A stretch of DNA of 37,954 nucleotides, from positions 1-37,954 of the forward strand of contig JAFNAS010000022.1 in the NCBI GenBank assembly GCA_017860295.1, given 5' to 3'. The translations under genes were made by a program, and so were the position numbers. Every line of letters starts with the position of its first letter. The first letter of the stretch is position 1. Source of the DNA: Bacteroidota bacterium (lineage in GTDB: Bacteria > Bacteroidota > Bacteroidia > Bacteroidales > Paludibacteraceae). This document shows positions 16,703-25,133 of the stretch, in pieces. The notes under the pieces were generated by a model. It saw only the letters and a list, made by a program, of their open reading frames with translations, was not told the DNA's origin and did no database searches.

Positions 16703-19237
16703 ATGAAAGAAAACATAAAAAAACGAATTTGCCGATTAGCTCCCTCCCTTGTGGGGAGGGCGGGGGGAGAGGTTCGTAGGGGAAGGCTTCTATGTTTGCT
16801 CTTATTGTGCTTTCCTGTCGGTATTTCCGCTCAACAATGGATACGTGTCAACCAGTTGGGTTACCTTTCCGGCGACCGGAAAGTTGCCGTGTGGTTGAGT
16901 AAGCAAAAGACCCCGGTTAGTGAATTCAAGGTGGTCAACGAACTGACCGGCGAGGTAGCTTTTCGGGGGCGGACGATCGAAAATAAAGAGGCCAACAGTG
17001 CTTTTGGTGCGGCTTGCCGACTCAATTTCTCCGCGTTTGCCAAAGCCGGATCGTATCGCGTAGAAGCAGGTAATGCGGCTTCACCGGTTTTCCGCATCGG
17101 CGACGATGTTTACCGTGGAGCTGCCGATGTGCCGTTGAATTATATGCGCCAGCAACGTTGTGGCTACAATCCTTTTCTGAAAGACTCCTGTCACCGTTAC
17201 GACGGACGGATCATCTTTCTACCGGGACATGAAAACGAAAAAATTACGGCCTGGGGTGGCTGGCACGATGCTTCCGACTATCTGAAATATGTAACTACTT
17301 CGGCCAACGCAACCTTCCAGATGTTGTTCGCCTACCAGCAAAATCCGGCTGCGTTCGGCGATCAGTACGATGCTAACGGACTTCTGGGTAGCAATGGCAT
17401 TCCCGATGTGTTGGATGAGGCCAAATGGGGCTTGGACTGGTTGGTGCGGCTGAATCCCGATAAGGATACCTTTTTCAATCAAATTGCCGACGACCGCGAC
17501 CACGCTTCGTTCCGCTTACCGACGACCGATCCGGTGGATTACGGCTGGGGATCGGGCAAGGAGCGCCCGGTATATGCCTGCATGGGCGAACCGCAGGGTT
17601 TGCGAAAATATAAAAACCGTTCCACCGGCTTGGCCTCGACGGTAGGAAAATATGCCTCTTCGTTTGCTCTGGCTTCGGAGGTGCTGGCAAAATTCTATCC
17701 CGATTTTGCTGAAAAGCTGAAACAAAAGGCTGCCGATGCCTACCAAAAAGGGGTGGAGCATCCGGGGGCTTGCCAAACGGCTTCCTGCGTGTCACCCTAT
17801 TTTTACGAAGAAGATAACTGGGTGGACGATATGGAACTGGCGGCGACACAGCTTTACCGGATGACAGGGAAAGAGGATTACCTCAAAAGTGCCGTGAATT
17901 ACGGTCGTATGGAGCCGGTGACCCCGTGGCTGGGTGCCGATTCGGCTCGTCATTACCAGTGGTATCCGTTCATCAATCTGGGGCACTATTTCCTGGGCGA
18001 ACAAAACAACAAACGCATCAGTGCTGAGTTTATACGCAATATGCGGAGCGGACTCGAACGCCTGCGCGACCGTGCCGGTGACGATCCGTTCATCAATGGC
18101 ATTCCGTTTATCTGGTGCTCCAACAATTTGGTCGTGGCAGCTGCTACGCAAGCCCGTCTGTACCGGATACTCACCGGCGATACTACCTTTCTTGACATGG
18201 AAACGGCGTTACGCGATTGGCTCTTCGGCTGCAATCCCTGGGGCAAATGTATGATTGTGGGTTTACCGGGTTACGGCGACTATCCGCATCATCCTCATTC
18301 GGCATTGGCGCAGCTCTATCACTATCCGATTACGGGTGGTTTGGTTGACGGGCCGATCTACACTCCGATTTTTGCCAGCCTGAAAGGGGTACACCTGACG
18401 AGCGACGACCTCTATGCCGATTTTCAGTCCGACAGGGTGGTGTATCACGACGATTATGCCGACTATTCGAGCAACGAGCCGACCATGGATGGTACGGCTT
18501 CCCTTTGTTACTACCTCTCGTCGCTGGCCGGAAAGCTTACCGATAGCCGGTTGAAATTAGATGAAGGTGGTATTGTCCGGAGAAATGGAGAGAAAAAGGA
18601 GATAACGCTGGTTTTTACCGGCCATGAATTTGCCGATGGTGCCGAGATCATTGCCAAAGTGTTGAAGAAACATGACGCCAGCGGAGCCTTTTTCCTGACG
18701 GGTGATTTCTACCGGAAGTATCCGAAGATCGTTCGCACGTTGCAGCAAAACGGAAACTATCTTGGCCCGCATTCCGACAAGCACCTGCTGTATGCCGACT
18801 GGAGCAAACGTGACTCCACGCTGGTAAGCCGTGAACAATTCGATAAGGATTTGAAAGATAATTATGCTGCCATGCGTCAGGCAGGGTTGAAAGTGCCGGA
18901 GCAACTCTTATTCCTTCCGGCTTTTGAATATTACAACAAAGAGATTGCCGGATGGACGGCGCAACTGGGTGTTACGTTGGTCAATTATACCCCCGGAAGT
19001 ACGTCGAATGCCGATTATACGACTCCCGATATGAAGAGCTACCGCTCGTCGGATGAGATTTTGAACAATATTTTGAAATATGAATCGTCTAAAGGATTGA
19101 ATGGATTCCTGTTGCTGACGCACATCGGCACCGATCCCCGGCGGACGGATAAATTTTATAATAAATTGGACGAATTGATGACCACCCTCGAAAAGCGGGG
19201 ATATCGTTTCGTTTCGATTACGGAATTGTTGAAATAA
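16703..19237 (+). CDS. GH9 glycosidase fused to a polysaccharide deacetylase (NodB) domain
   Basis: This exported bifunctional protein has 844 residues from ATG 16703. After the signal peptide comes an Ig-like GH9 N-domain (WIRVNQLGYLSGDRKVAVW), then a GH9 barrel with the catalytic Asp pair in WHDASDYLKY (Asp189, Asp192), NPWGKCMIVGLPGYGDYPHHPHS, and the acid Glu592 in YSSNEPTMDG. Residues about 625-844 are a NodB-like deacetylase with metal-binding His690-Ser-Asp-Lys-His694. Its first motif is FTGHEFADG rather than the canonical TFDDG, so catalysis may differ. Some GH9 enzymes are exo-beta-glucosaminidases, so deacetylation of GlcNAc followed by release of glucosamine is plausible. The signal peptide has a long n-region because repeat copy C lies inside it, in frame. 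G+C is high: 39 of 60 in the line at 17521. Confidence 0.88.
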   Translation: MKENIKKRICRLAPSLVGRAGGEVRRGRLLCLLLLCFPVGISAQQWIRVNQLGYLSGDRKVAVWLSKQKTPVSEFKVVNELTGEVAFRGRTIENKEANSAFGAACRLNFSAFAKAGSYRVEAGNAASPVFRIGDDVYRGAADVPLNYMRQQRCGYNPFLKDSCHRYDGRIIFLPGHENEKITAWGGWHDASDYLKYVTTSANATFQMLFAYQQNPAAFGDQYDANGLLGSNGIPDVLDEAKWGLDWLVRLNPDKDTFFNQIADDRDHASFRLPTTDPVDYGWGSGKERPVYACMGEPQGLRKYKNRSTGLASTVGKYASSFALASEVLAKFYPDFAEKLKQKAADAYQKGVEHPGACQTASCVSPYFYEEDNWVDDMELAATQLYRMTGKEDYLKSAVNYGRMEPVTPWLGADSARHYQWYPFINLGHYFLGEQNNKRISAEFIRNMRSGLERLRDRAGDDPFINGIPFIWCSNNLVVAAATQARLYRILTGDTTFLDMETALRDWLFGCNPWGKCMIVGLPGYGDYPHHPHSALAQLYHYPITGGLVDGPIYTPIFASLKGVHLTSDDLYADFQSDRVVYHDDYADYSSNEPTMDGTASLCYYLSSLAGKLTDSRLKLDEGGIVRRNGEKKEITLVFTGHEFADGAEIIAKVLKKHDASGAFFLTGDFYRKYPKIVRTLQQNGNYLGPHSDKHLLYADWSKRDSTLVSREQFDKDLKDNYAAMRQAGLKVPEQLLFLPAFEYYNKEIAGWTAQLGVTLVNYTPGSTSNADYTTPDMKSYRSSDEILNNILKYESSKGLNGFLLLTHIGTDPRRTDKFYNKLDELMTTLEKRGYRFVSITELLK
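16739..16776 (-). repeat. G+C-rich hairpin repeat, copy C, inside the GH9 signal peptide
   Basis: Its reverse complement (CCTCTCCCCCCGCCC then TCCCCACAAGGGAGGGAGC) resembles copies A and B, in the opposite orientation. It encodes LAPSLVGRAGGEV within the GH9 signal peptide n-region. Copies A and C therefore face each other across the 32-nt gap between the symporter and GH9 genes. Confidence 0.7.
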
Positions 19238-19242
19238 TCGTT

Positions 19243-19270
19243 GTAGAGATGCGGCATGCTACGTCTCTAC
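19243..19270. repeat. 28-nt near-palindrome between GH9 and NlpC/P60 genes
   Basis: GTAGAGATGCGG and TACGTCTCTAC form the arms of a hairpin centred on GCATGC, with mismatches that are G-U compatible. It begins 5 nt after the GH9 stop. An ATG inside it (19249) is in frame with the next gene but is unlikely to be a real start. There is no following U tract, so it is a dispersed palindromic repeat or a processing site rather than a standard terminator. Confidence 0.65.
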
Positions 19271-19290
19271 CGAAAAATATAAAAAACGCG

Positions 19291-20247
19291 ATGATGAAAA
19301 AGAATTTAATTTCTGGTTTAGTGTGTGGATTGATGTTGTGCCTTGCGGTGGTACAACCAGTGAGAGGTGCGGAACCCGGATATGGCATTGCCATTCAGTC
19401 GTTGATCGATTTGCGGTTGGCGCCTTCGTTTGCAGGCGAGATGGGAACCCAGGCGTTGATGGGAACCCCGTTGCATGTTCTTGAAAAAGGGCATGGCTGG
19501 GTGAAGGTAACGACCCCCGAAGGATATGCTTCGTGGACAACCACTTCGGAGATAAAATTGGTGGACGAAAAGGAGATGAAGGCCTGGAATAAAGCACCGA
19601 AAGTGATCGTGACGGAATATTTTACCCTGTTGCGCAAAGAGCCATCGGCCAATTCGGGCGTAGTGTCCGACGTGGTGTGGGGCGATTTGGTAAAAAATAT
19701 GGGAGAACAAAACGGCTATTACAAAGTGCAGTTGCCCGACGGACGCATGGCCTTCCTGAAACAGGAGTCGGCTATGCCTTTCGATCAGTGGCTGGCAAGT
19801 CGCCGACCGACTGCCGAAAACATCATTGCTACGGCAAAAATGTTCCTTGGCTTTCCGTATGTATGGGGTGGGGCATCCACCAAGGGGGTCGATTGCAGCG
19901 GCTTTACCAAAACCAGTTTCTTCCTCAATGGTGTTGTGCTGCTACGGGATGCTTCACAACAGGCAACCACGGGCGATCCGGTAGATATTTCCAAAGGGTA
20001 CGACAACCTGAAACCCGGCGATCTGCTCTTTTTCGGAGCTAAAAAAGTGACTCACGTGGGCATGTATATCGGCAACGGAGAGTTTATTCATTCTGCCGGA
20101 ATGGTGCATATCAGTAGTTTGCGCCCTGAAGCATCCAACTACGATGCATGGAATACTAAACGTTTGTTGAGTGCCCGTCGCATCCTTACACAAATCGATA
20201 AAGATCCGAACATCGTTTCGTTGAAGAATCATCCGTACTACAAATAA
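19291..20247 (+). CDS. NlpC/P60 gamma-D-glutamyl-L-diamino acid endopeptidase, YkfC-like
   Basis: The start is set at ATG 19291 (or 19294), because the upstream ATG at 19249 lies in a palindromic repeat and the later start opens a signal peptide (MMKKNLISGLVCGLMLCLAV). The 318-residue protein has two SH3b-like stretches (about 35-90 and 105-160) and a C-terminal NlpC/P60 domain with the Cys-His-His triad Cys202 (DCSGF), His255 (THVGMYIG) and His267 (FIHSAG). Enzymes of this layout, such as YkfC, cut stem peptides between D-Glu and the diamino acid, releasing L-Ala-D-Glu and needing a free N-terminal L-Ala. That order fits the two amidases in the locus and the epimerase immediately downstream, which uses the dipeptide. 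Confidence 0.9.
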   Translation: MMKKNLISGLVCGLMLCLAVVQPVRGAEPGYGIAIQSLIDLRLAPSFAGEMGTQALMGTPLHVLEKGHGWVKVTTPEGYASWTTTSEIKLVDEKEMKAWNKAPKVIVTEYFTLLRKEPSANSGVVSDVVWGDLVKNMGEQNGYYKVQLPDGRMAFLKQESAMPFDQWLASRRPTAENIIATAKMFLGFPYVWGGASTKGVDCSGFTKTSFFLNGVVLLRDASQQATTGDPVDISKGYDNLKPGDLLFFGAKKVTHVGMYIGNGEFIHSAGMVHISSLRPEASNYDAWNTKRLLSARRILTQIDKDPNIVSLKNHPYYK

Positions 20248-20248
20248 A

Positions 20249-20297
20249 AAAAGCCTCCCCCGGCCCCTCCACGGGGAGGGGAGAACGAATCTGAGAA
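20249..20297 (+). repeat. G+C-rich hairpin repeat, copy B
   Basis: It begins one base after the endopeptidase stop. CCCCTCC-ACG-GGGAGGGG gives a strong hairpin, preceded by AAAGCCTCCCCCGG and followed by CGAATCTGAG. It is nearly the same as copy A at 16623. It could slow or end transcription or protect the upstream mRNA 3' end, although no U tract follows. Confidence 0.8.
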
Positions 20298-20345
20298 ATA
20301 GGCTTTACTCTGCAATATCAATCGTAAACATTCAATCTGAACGAT

Positions 20346-21485
20346 ATGACAACACGACGCAACTTTCTGAAAACATCCGCGTTGGTAACAGCCGGTTCGC
20401 TGATTACCCCAGCTTCGATATTTTCACAATCAAACAAGTCCTCCCGCTTGGGTGGCAGCAAAACCATGCAATTGACGTTCAAACCCTACGAAGCCAAGCT
20501 GGTACATCCATTTACCGTGTCGGGCTATACCCGCACCACCACGCCTATCGTACTCACCGAAATCACCTACGATGGGGTGACCGGTTATGGTGAGGCTGCC
20601 ATGCCTCCTTATCTCGGCGAGACCATCGCATCGGTGACTTCTTTCCTTGAAAAGGTCAACCTCAAGCAATTCAGCAATCCGTTTGAGCTCGACGATATTC
20701 TCGCCTATGTCGATGCAATTGCCATTAACAATACTGCCGCAAAAGCTTCGGTAGATATTGCCCTGCACGATTTGGTGGGTAAACTGATCGGCCGTCCCTG
20801 GCATCAGATTTGGGGTTATACCGCTTCCAAAGCTCCGGTTACCACCTTCACCATCGGCATCGATACTGAGGAGATGGTGAAACAAAAAACCCGCGAAACG
20901 GAACAGTTCAAGGTGATCAAAGTGAAACTGGGTGTCGATGAGGCATCCGACAAGATGATTATCAATGCCGTTCGCTCTGTGACCGATAAACCACTTCGCG
21001 TGGATGCCAATCAGGGCTGGAAAGACAAACACTACGCCCTGAAAATGATCGAGTGGCTGGCTGCCAAAAATGTGGAATTCGTGGAACAACCGCTTCCAAA
21101 GCACAACCTCGACGATATGGCCTGGCTCACCGAACACAGTCCGTTGCCTACCATTGCCGACGAATCGTGCCAGCGGCTTGAAGATATTCCCCGCTTGAAA
21201 GGTGTTTTCGATGGCATCAACATCAAACTGATGAAGTGTACCGGTATGCGCGAAGCCAACAAAATGATCAGCATGGCCGAATCGTTCGGCATGAAACTGA
21301 TGATCGGTTGTATGACTGAGACTTCATGTGCCATCTCAGCGGCTGCACAGCTGGCTCCGAAGATGAATTTTGCCGATCTGGATGGAAATATACTGATTGC
21401 CAATGACTGTTTCACCGGTATGAAGCTGGTTGACGGGAAAATTACTCTGAGTAATGAGCCGGGAATCGGCGTGAAAAAGATTTGA
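20346..21485 (+). CDS. Tat-exported L-Ala-D/L-Glu (dipeptide) epimerase, YkfB-like
   Basis: This is an enolase-superfamily enzyme of 379 residues that converts L-Ala-D-Glu from murein to L-Ala-L-Glu, which ordinary peptidases can use. Catalytic and metal residues are visible: Lys-Val-Lys at 192-194 (Lys194 base), Asp220 in VDANQGW, Glu247 in EFVEQP, Asp272-Glu273 in IADESC and Lys294 in NIKLMKC. The N-terminus TTRRNFLKTSALVTAG is a twin-arginine signal, so the folded enzyme should be periplasmic, whereas YkfB and YcjG are cytoplasmic. It follows the NlpC/P60 gene that makes its substrate. Other dipeptides are possible, since this family has varied specificity. Confidence 0.92.
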   Translation: MTTRRNFLKTSALVTAGSLITPASIFSQSNKSSRLGGSKTMQLTFKPYEAKLVHPFTVSGYTRTTTPIVLTEITYDGVTGYGEAAMPPYLGETIASVTSFLEKVNLKQFSNPFELDDILAYVDAIAINNTAAKASVDIALHDLVGKLIGRPWHQIWGYTASKAPVTTFTIGIDTEEMVKQKTRETEQFKVIKVKLGVDEASDKMIINAVRSVTDKPLRVDANQGWKDKHYALKMIEWLAAKNVEFVEQPLPKHNLDDMAWLTEHSPLPTIADESCQRLEDIPRLKGVFDGINIKLMKCTGMREANKMISMAESFGMKLMIGCMTETSCAISAAAQLAPKMNFADLDGNILIANDCFTGMKLVDGKITLSNEPGIGVKKI

Positions 21486-21523
21486 AGCCTCTCCCTAAAT
21501 CCCTCTCCACAAGAGAGGGACTT
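21485..21523 (+). repeat. G+C-rich repeat, diverged copy D
   Basis: AAGCCTCTCCCTAAATCCC followed by TCTCCACAAGAGAGGGA starts at the epimerase stop codon. It has the same plan as copies A and B, with CCCTCTC pairing to GAGAGGG. Confidence 0.6.
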
Positions 21524-21585
21524 GTAATTGTGTTGAGAAATTTTACAAGCAAATAGTGAATTTTGCAAGACTTCTGATTATTATC

Positions 21586-21615
21586 CCCTTTCTCTTGGAG
21601 AGGTGTTGGAGAAGT
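21586..21615 (-). repeat. G+C-rich repeat, diverged copy E (inverted relative to D)
   Basis: Read on the minus strand it gives CTTCTCCAACACCTCTCC then AAGAGAAAGGGGA, matching copy D. D and E therefore flank the short gap between the epimerase and amidase genes as an inverted pair, as A and C do around the symporter-GH9 border. Confidence 0.55.
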
Positions 21616-21634
21616 GGTCAAAACTATAAAAATA

Positions 21635-24600
21635 ATGAAATCAATACTCTGGAAAGCAGCATGTGTCTGCTTGTTGATGCTGGCAACGTCTGTTTTGTCG
21701 GCGCAGGAAATTACAGATGCCGGTCTGAAACAGGTAATATCCGATTCGTTGACGGCATACTGCAAGAAACAAATTGCAACAACTACAAATGTAAAAACGA
21801 TTGTAGCCGATCGCAAAGCCAAAAGCGTGGTCGTTACCATGGATGAGAGGTTGGCGTATATCACCATTAATGAGCAAAATGCCGCTGCTATGCAGGCATG
21901 TGTGCATCGTTTATTGCCCGATTCGTTGCAGAAATATGAACTGACAATTTTTTCCGACGGTCAGAAATTGAGCGAACTCATTCCGAATGTTTACCGTACG
22001 GGTCCGAAAGATAAAGGCCGTATTTTCAATAACAAAGGAAACAGAGTGCCGCTCGTGGAACGAATTTCGCAACCCTATCAAATCAAAAGCGGGTTGCAGG
22101 AGAGACATATTGCCCTGTGGCAGAGTCACGGCTGGTACTACGAACAAAAACTGGCACGTTGGGAGTGGCAGCGGGCGCGGATGTTCCAGTCGGTAGAAGA
22201 CCTGTTTCCGCAAAGTTTTGTGTTGCCCTATCTGGTGCCGATGCTCGAAAATGCGGGAGCCAATGTGTTGTTGCCCCGTGAACGCGACTATCACAGCGTG
22301 GAGGTGATTGTGGATAACGATGCTTCGCGTTACGGTTCGCTCTACAAGGAACAGAATGGTGCCGAAAGCTGGCAAAACGGTGAAGGAGCCGGTTTTGCTG
22401 AGAAACGGAAAGAGTATACCGATGGTCAGAACCCGTTTGTCGAAGGAACCTTCCGTCAGGCAACCACACTGAAGAAAGGCAAAGAGAGTATTGCCGAATG
22501 GCTGCCCGATATGCCCGAACGGGGGAGTTATGCGCTCTATGTTTCGTACAAATCGTTGCCCAATAGTGCTACCGATGCTCGCTATACGGTTTATCATCTT
22601 GGCGGCAAAACCGAATTCAAAGTCAATCAAACAATGGGTGGAGGAACCTGGATCTATCTCGGAACTTTCACATTCGATAAAGGTAAGAACGACGCTTGCC
22701 GCATCACACTATCTAACATATCAGGCAAAAAAGGTTGTATAGTGACCGCCGATGCGGTAAAGATCGGCGGGGGAACGGGTAATATTGCCCGATCCCCCAA
22801 TGCCGATGGTTTTATGTCAGGCACCTCCAAACATCTCAACGGTGGCGCGAAGGAATCGATTGTGCCCAATTTGCCCATTCAATTTACTCCCGAAACAAGT
22901 GGCGCTCCCCGCTATATTGAGGGCGCTCGTTACTGGTTGCAGTGGGCGGGTATGCCCGATTCGGTTTATAGCCGTACCCATTTCAACAACGACTATTCCG
23001 ACGATTTTCAGAGTCGTGGTTACTGGGTGAATTATCTGTCCGGTGGTTCGAAAGTGCGGCCCGGGAAAGAGGGTCTTCATATTCCGGTCGATCTGGCGCT
23101 GGCGTTTCATACCGATGCCGGTTATACGTCGAACGACTCTATTATCGGAACGTTGGGTATTTACATGACGCATCACAACAATGAAGCGTTCGAAAACGGA
23201 CAATCGCGTTGGGCTTCGCGCGACCTGACTTCGTTGGTAATGGATCAGATTGTGAGTGACATTCGTGCCGGTTTCGAGCCTAAATGGACACGCCGGGCAA
23301 TGTGGAATAAGTCGTACAGCGAAGCGCGTGTGCCGAATGTGCCTACCATGCTGCTCGAACTGCTCTCGCACGAGAATTTTGCCGATATGCGCTACGGCCT
23401 CGATCCCCGCTTCCGCTTTATCGTTAGTCGTGCCATTTACAAAGGGATGCTCCGCTTTCTTGCCGGTCAATATGGTTTCAAATATGTGGTGCAACCGCTT
23501 CCGGTGGAGGCATTCAGCAGCCGTTTTGCCGGTGAAAGCAGCGTAGAGCTGAAATGGAAAGCCGTCAACGATTCACTCGAACCGACTGCCGTACCGACGC
23601 AATATGTGGTCTATACCCGTGTGAGCAACGGCGATTTCGACAACGGCAAAATAGTGAAAGGAACTTCGTGCACCGTTGACATCGATAAAGACAAGATATA
23701 TAGTTTCAAAGTGGCTGCTGTGAACGACGGAGGGGTCAGCTTCCCTTCCGAAATCCTTTCCGTTTGTCGTAAAAGCAACGAAAAAGGGGTGGCGATGATT
23801 GTCAACGGATTTACCCGCATCAGCGCTCCAGCCAGTTGGGCAACACAGGATTCCATTACCGGATTTACCGATTTTATCGATCATGGAGTGCCCGACAAGG
23901 TGCAGTTTAATTACGTGGGAAGTCAGTACGAGTTCCGCCGCAGTAAGCCTTGGACCGACGACGACTCTCCCGGTTTCGGCGGCAGTAATGGCGACCGCGA
24001 GCGGCAGGTCATTGCCGGAAATAGTTTCGACTATCCGGCGCTGCACGGAGTGGCTCTTGCCGAAAACGGCTATTCTTTTGTTTCGACAAGCAAACAAGCT
24101 GTTGTCAATGGCGATGTAGCGGTTGAACGATATGCCGTTCTCGATCTTATTTTGGGAAAAGAGAAAGAGTGGGTAACGGCTCACGGAGCCAAACCGCCGC
24201 AGTTCAAAGCTTTTCCGGCAGAGCTTCAGTCGGCAATCACCGATTATTGTCTCAAAGGCGGCAATCTTTTGGTGACCGGCGCTTACGTGGGAACCGATCT
24301 GTGGGACAATCCCCGTGCGACCAAAGCCGATCGTACCTGGGCAACGAATATTCTGAAATTCAAGTGGCGGAACGACGCCGGAGCTGTCACCGGACGTTTC
24401 AAAGCGGTGGCTTCGCCATTCCCGTCGTTTGCCGGAAACTATAATTATTACAACGAACTGAACGGTGAATCGTACGTGGTAGAACGCCCTGATGCCATTG
24501 AACCGGCGGATAAGAATGCCTATACCATTTTCCGTTACTCGGAGAATAACCTGAGCGCCGGAGTGGCTTACAAGGGCGATTATTCGAGTTGTGTGCTCGG

Positions 24601-24685
24601 CATCCCGTTCGAAGCCGTGAAGCCTGAAATGCGAAGCGGATTGATGAAAAGCATTCTGACCTTTTTTGAACAGAAAGTAAAGTAA
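21635..24685 (+). CDS. Zinc N-acetylmuramoyl-L-alanine amidase (Amidase_3) with golvesin-like insert and FN3 domain
   Basis: This exported protein has 1016 residues from ATG 21635 (a GTG at 21614 is less likely), with a signal peptide ending LSA/Q. The amidase fold is split: His165 (WQSHGWYYE) and Glu188 (VEDLF) come before, and His492 (LAFHTDAGYT) and Glu575 (PTMLLELLSHENFADM) after, a golvesin C-terminal-like beta-sandwich at about 290-380 (GGGTWIYLGTF, ADAVKIGGG). A fibronectin type III-like domain spans about 630-710, and about 300 unassigned residues follow. The enzyme would cut the MurNAc-L-Ala amide bond and free stem peptides for the NlpC/P60 and epimerase steps. Proteins with this insert are often labelled xanthan lyase; the zinc ligands argue for amidase. 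It is flanked by repeats D/E upstream and 23-bp repeats downstream. Confidence 0.87.
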   Translation: MKSILWKAACVCLLMLATSVLSAQEITDAGLKQVISDSLTAYCKKQIATTTNVKTIVADRKAKSVVVTMDERLAYITINEQNAAAMQACVHRLLPDSLQKYELTIFSDGQKLSELIPNVYRTGPKDKGRIFNNKGNRVPLVERISQPYQIKSGLQERHIALWQSHGWYYEQKLARWEWQRARMFQSVEDLFPQSFVLPYLVPMLENAGANVLLPRERDYHSVEVIVDNDASRYGSLYKEQNGAESWQNGEGAGFAEKRKEYTDGQNPFVEGTFRQATTLKKGKESIAEWLPDMPERGSYALYVSYKSLPNSATDARYTVYHLGGKTEFKVNQTMGGGTWIYLGTFTFDKGKNDACRITLSNISGKKGCIVTADAVKIGGGTGNIARSPNADGFMSGTSKHLNGGAKESIVPNLPIQFTPETSGAPRYIEGARYWLQWAGMPDSVYSRTHFNNDYSDDFQSRGYWVNYLSGGSKVRPGKEGLHIPVDLALAFHTDAGYTSNDSIIGTLGIYMTHHNNEAFENGQSRWASRDLTSLVMDQIVSDIRAGFEPKWTRRAMWNKSYSEARVPNVPTMLLELLSHENFADMRYGLDPRFRFIVSRAIYKGMLRFLAGQYGFKYVVQPLPVEAFSSRFAGESSVELKWKAVNDSLEPTAVPTQYVVYTRVSNGDFDNGKIVKGTSCTVDIDKDKIYSFKVAAVNDGGVSFPSEILSVCRKSNEKGVAMIVNGFTRISAPASWATQDSITGFTDFIDHGVPDKVQFNYVGSQYEFRRSKPWTDDDSPGFGGSNGDRERQVIAGNSFDYPALHGVALAENGYSFVSTSKQAVVNGDVAVERYAVLDLILGKEKEWVTAHGAKPPQFKAFPAELQSAITDYCLKGGNLLVTGAYVGTDLWDNPRATKADRTWATNILKFKWRNDAGAVTGRFKAVASPFPSFAGNYNYYNELNGESYVVERPDAIEPADKNAYTIFRYSENNLSAGVAYKGDYSSCVLGIPFEAVKPEMRSGLMKSILTFFEQKVK

Positions 24686-24752
24686 AAGGGATGCTTACTG
24701 GTTTTGCTTTTCGTACGCATGAAACTTGGAATGCAGACGCATCCGTGTTTTG

Positions 24753-24844
24753 TAATATATAAGTCAAAGCACTACTTAGATATAAGTCTAAAGTATATTT
24801 AGATATAAGTCTAGATTGTGTTTAGATGTACATCAAAATGGAAA
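24753..24844. repeat. Four 23-bp direct repeats in the intergenic region
   Basis: Units start at 24753, 24776, 24799 and 24822. The two central units share TTAGATATAAGTCTA exactly, and the outer two are diverged (TAATATATAAGTCAA and TTAGATGTACATCAA). Each core is nearly palindromic (TAGA...TCTA), and 23 bp is close to two helical turns, so the copies would face the same side of the DNA. They lie 68 nt after the amidase and 290 nt before the next gene. A binding site for a dimeric regulator is possible; a decayed repeat is the alternative. The rest of 24686-25133 (448 bases) shows no gene and no clear promoter. Confidence 0.75.
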
Positions 24845-25133
24845 TAGTTGCTTATCGGTTGAAACATACTACTGTATGTAATTGGAATTATATGCGGATA
24901 AAGTAAAAGCCGGATATGGTAGCTTTTGCTTTCCGGTGAGGTTGTAGCAATGCTGTTATCGGTTTGGCATTTATTGAGAGGGAAGCGTTATTTCTTGTTA
25001 TATTATGGCGTAAATAGTTAGCGAGCGTTAGAATTTTCGGAAGGAGATTATTTCTTATCTATCTTTACCCGACGTTATTACCATCTGTTATGGTTACTTG
25101 TTGAATTGGATATTTGGATAAAAATTGAAACCA

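Noticed and set aside
19249-19290. Upstream start for the NlpC/P60 gene
   Set aside because: The extra residues are encoded by a palindromic repeat and would put a polar stretch before the signal peptide.
21635-24685. Xanthan lyase
   Set aside because: The resemblance is limited to the golvesin-like insert; the flanking sequence carries amidase zinc ligands.
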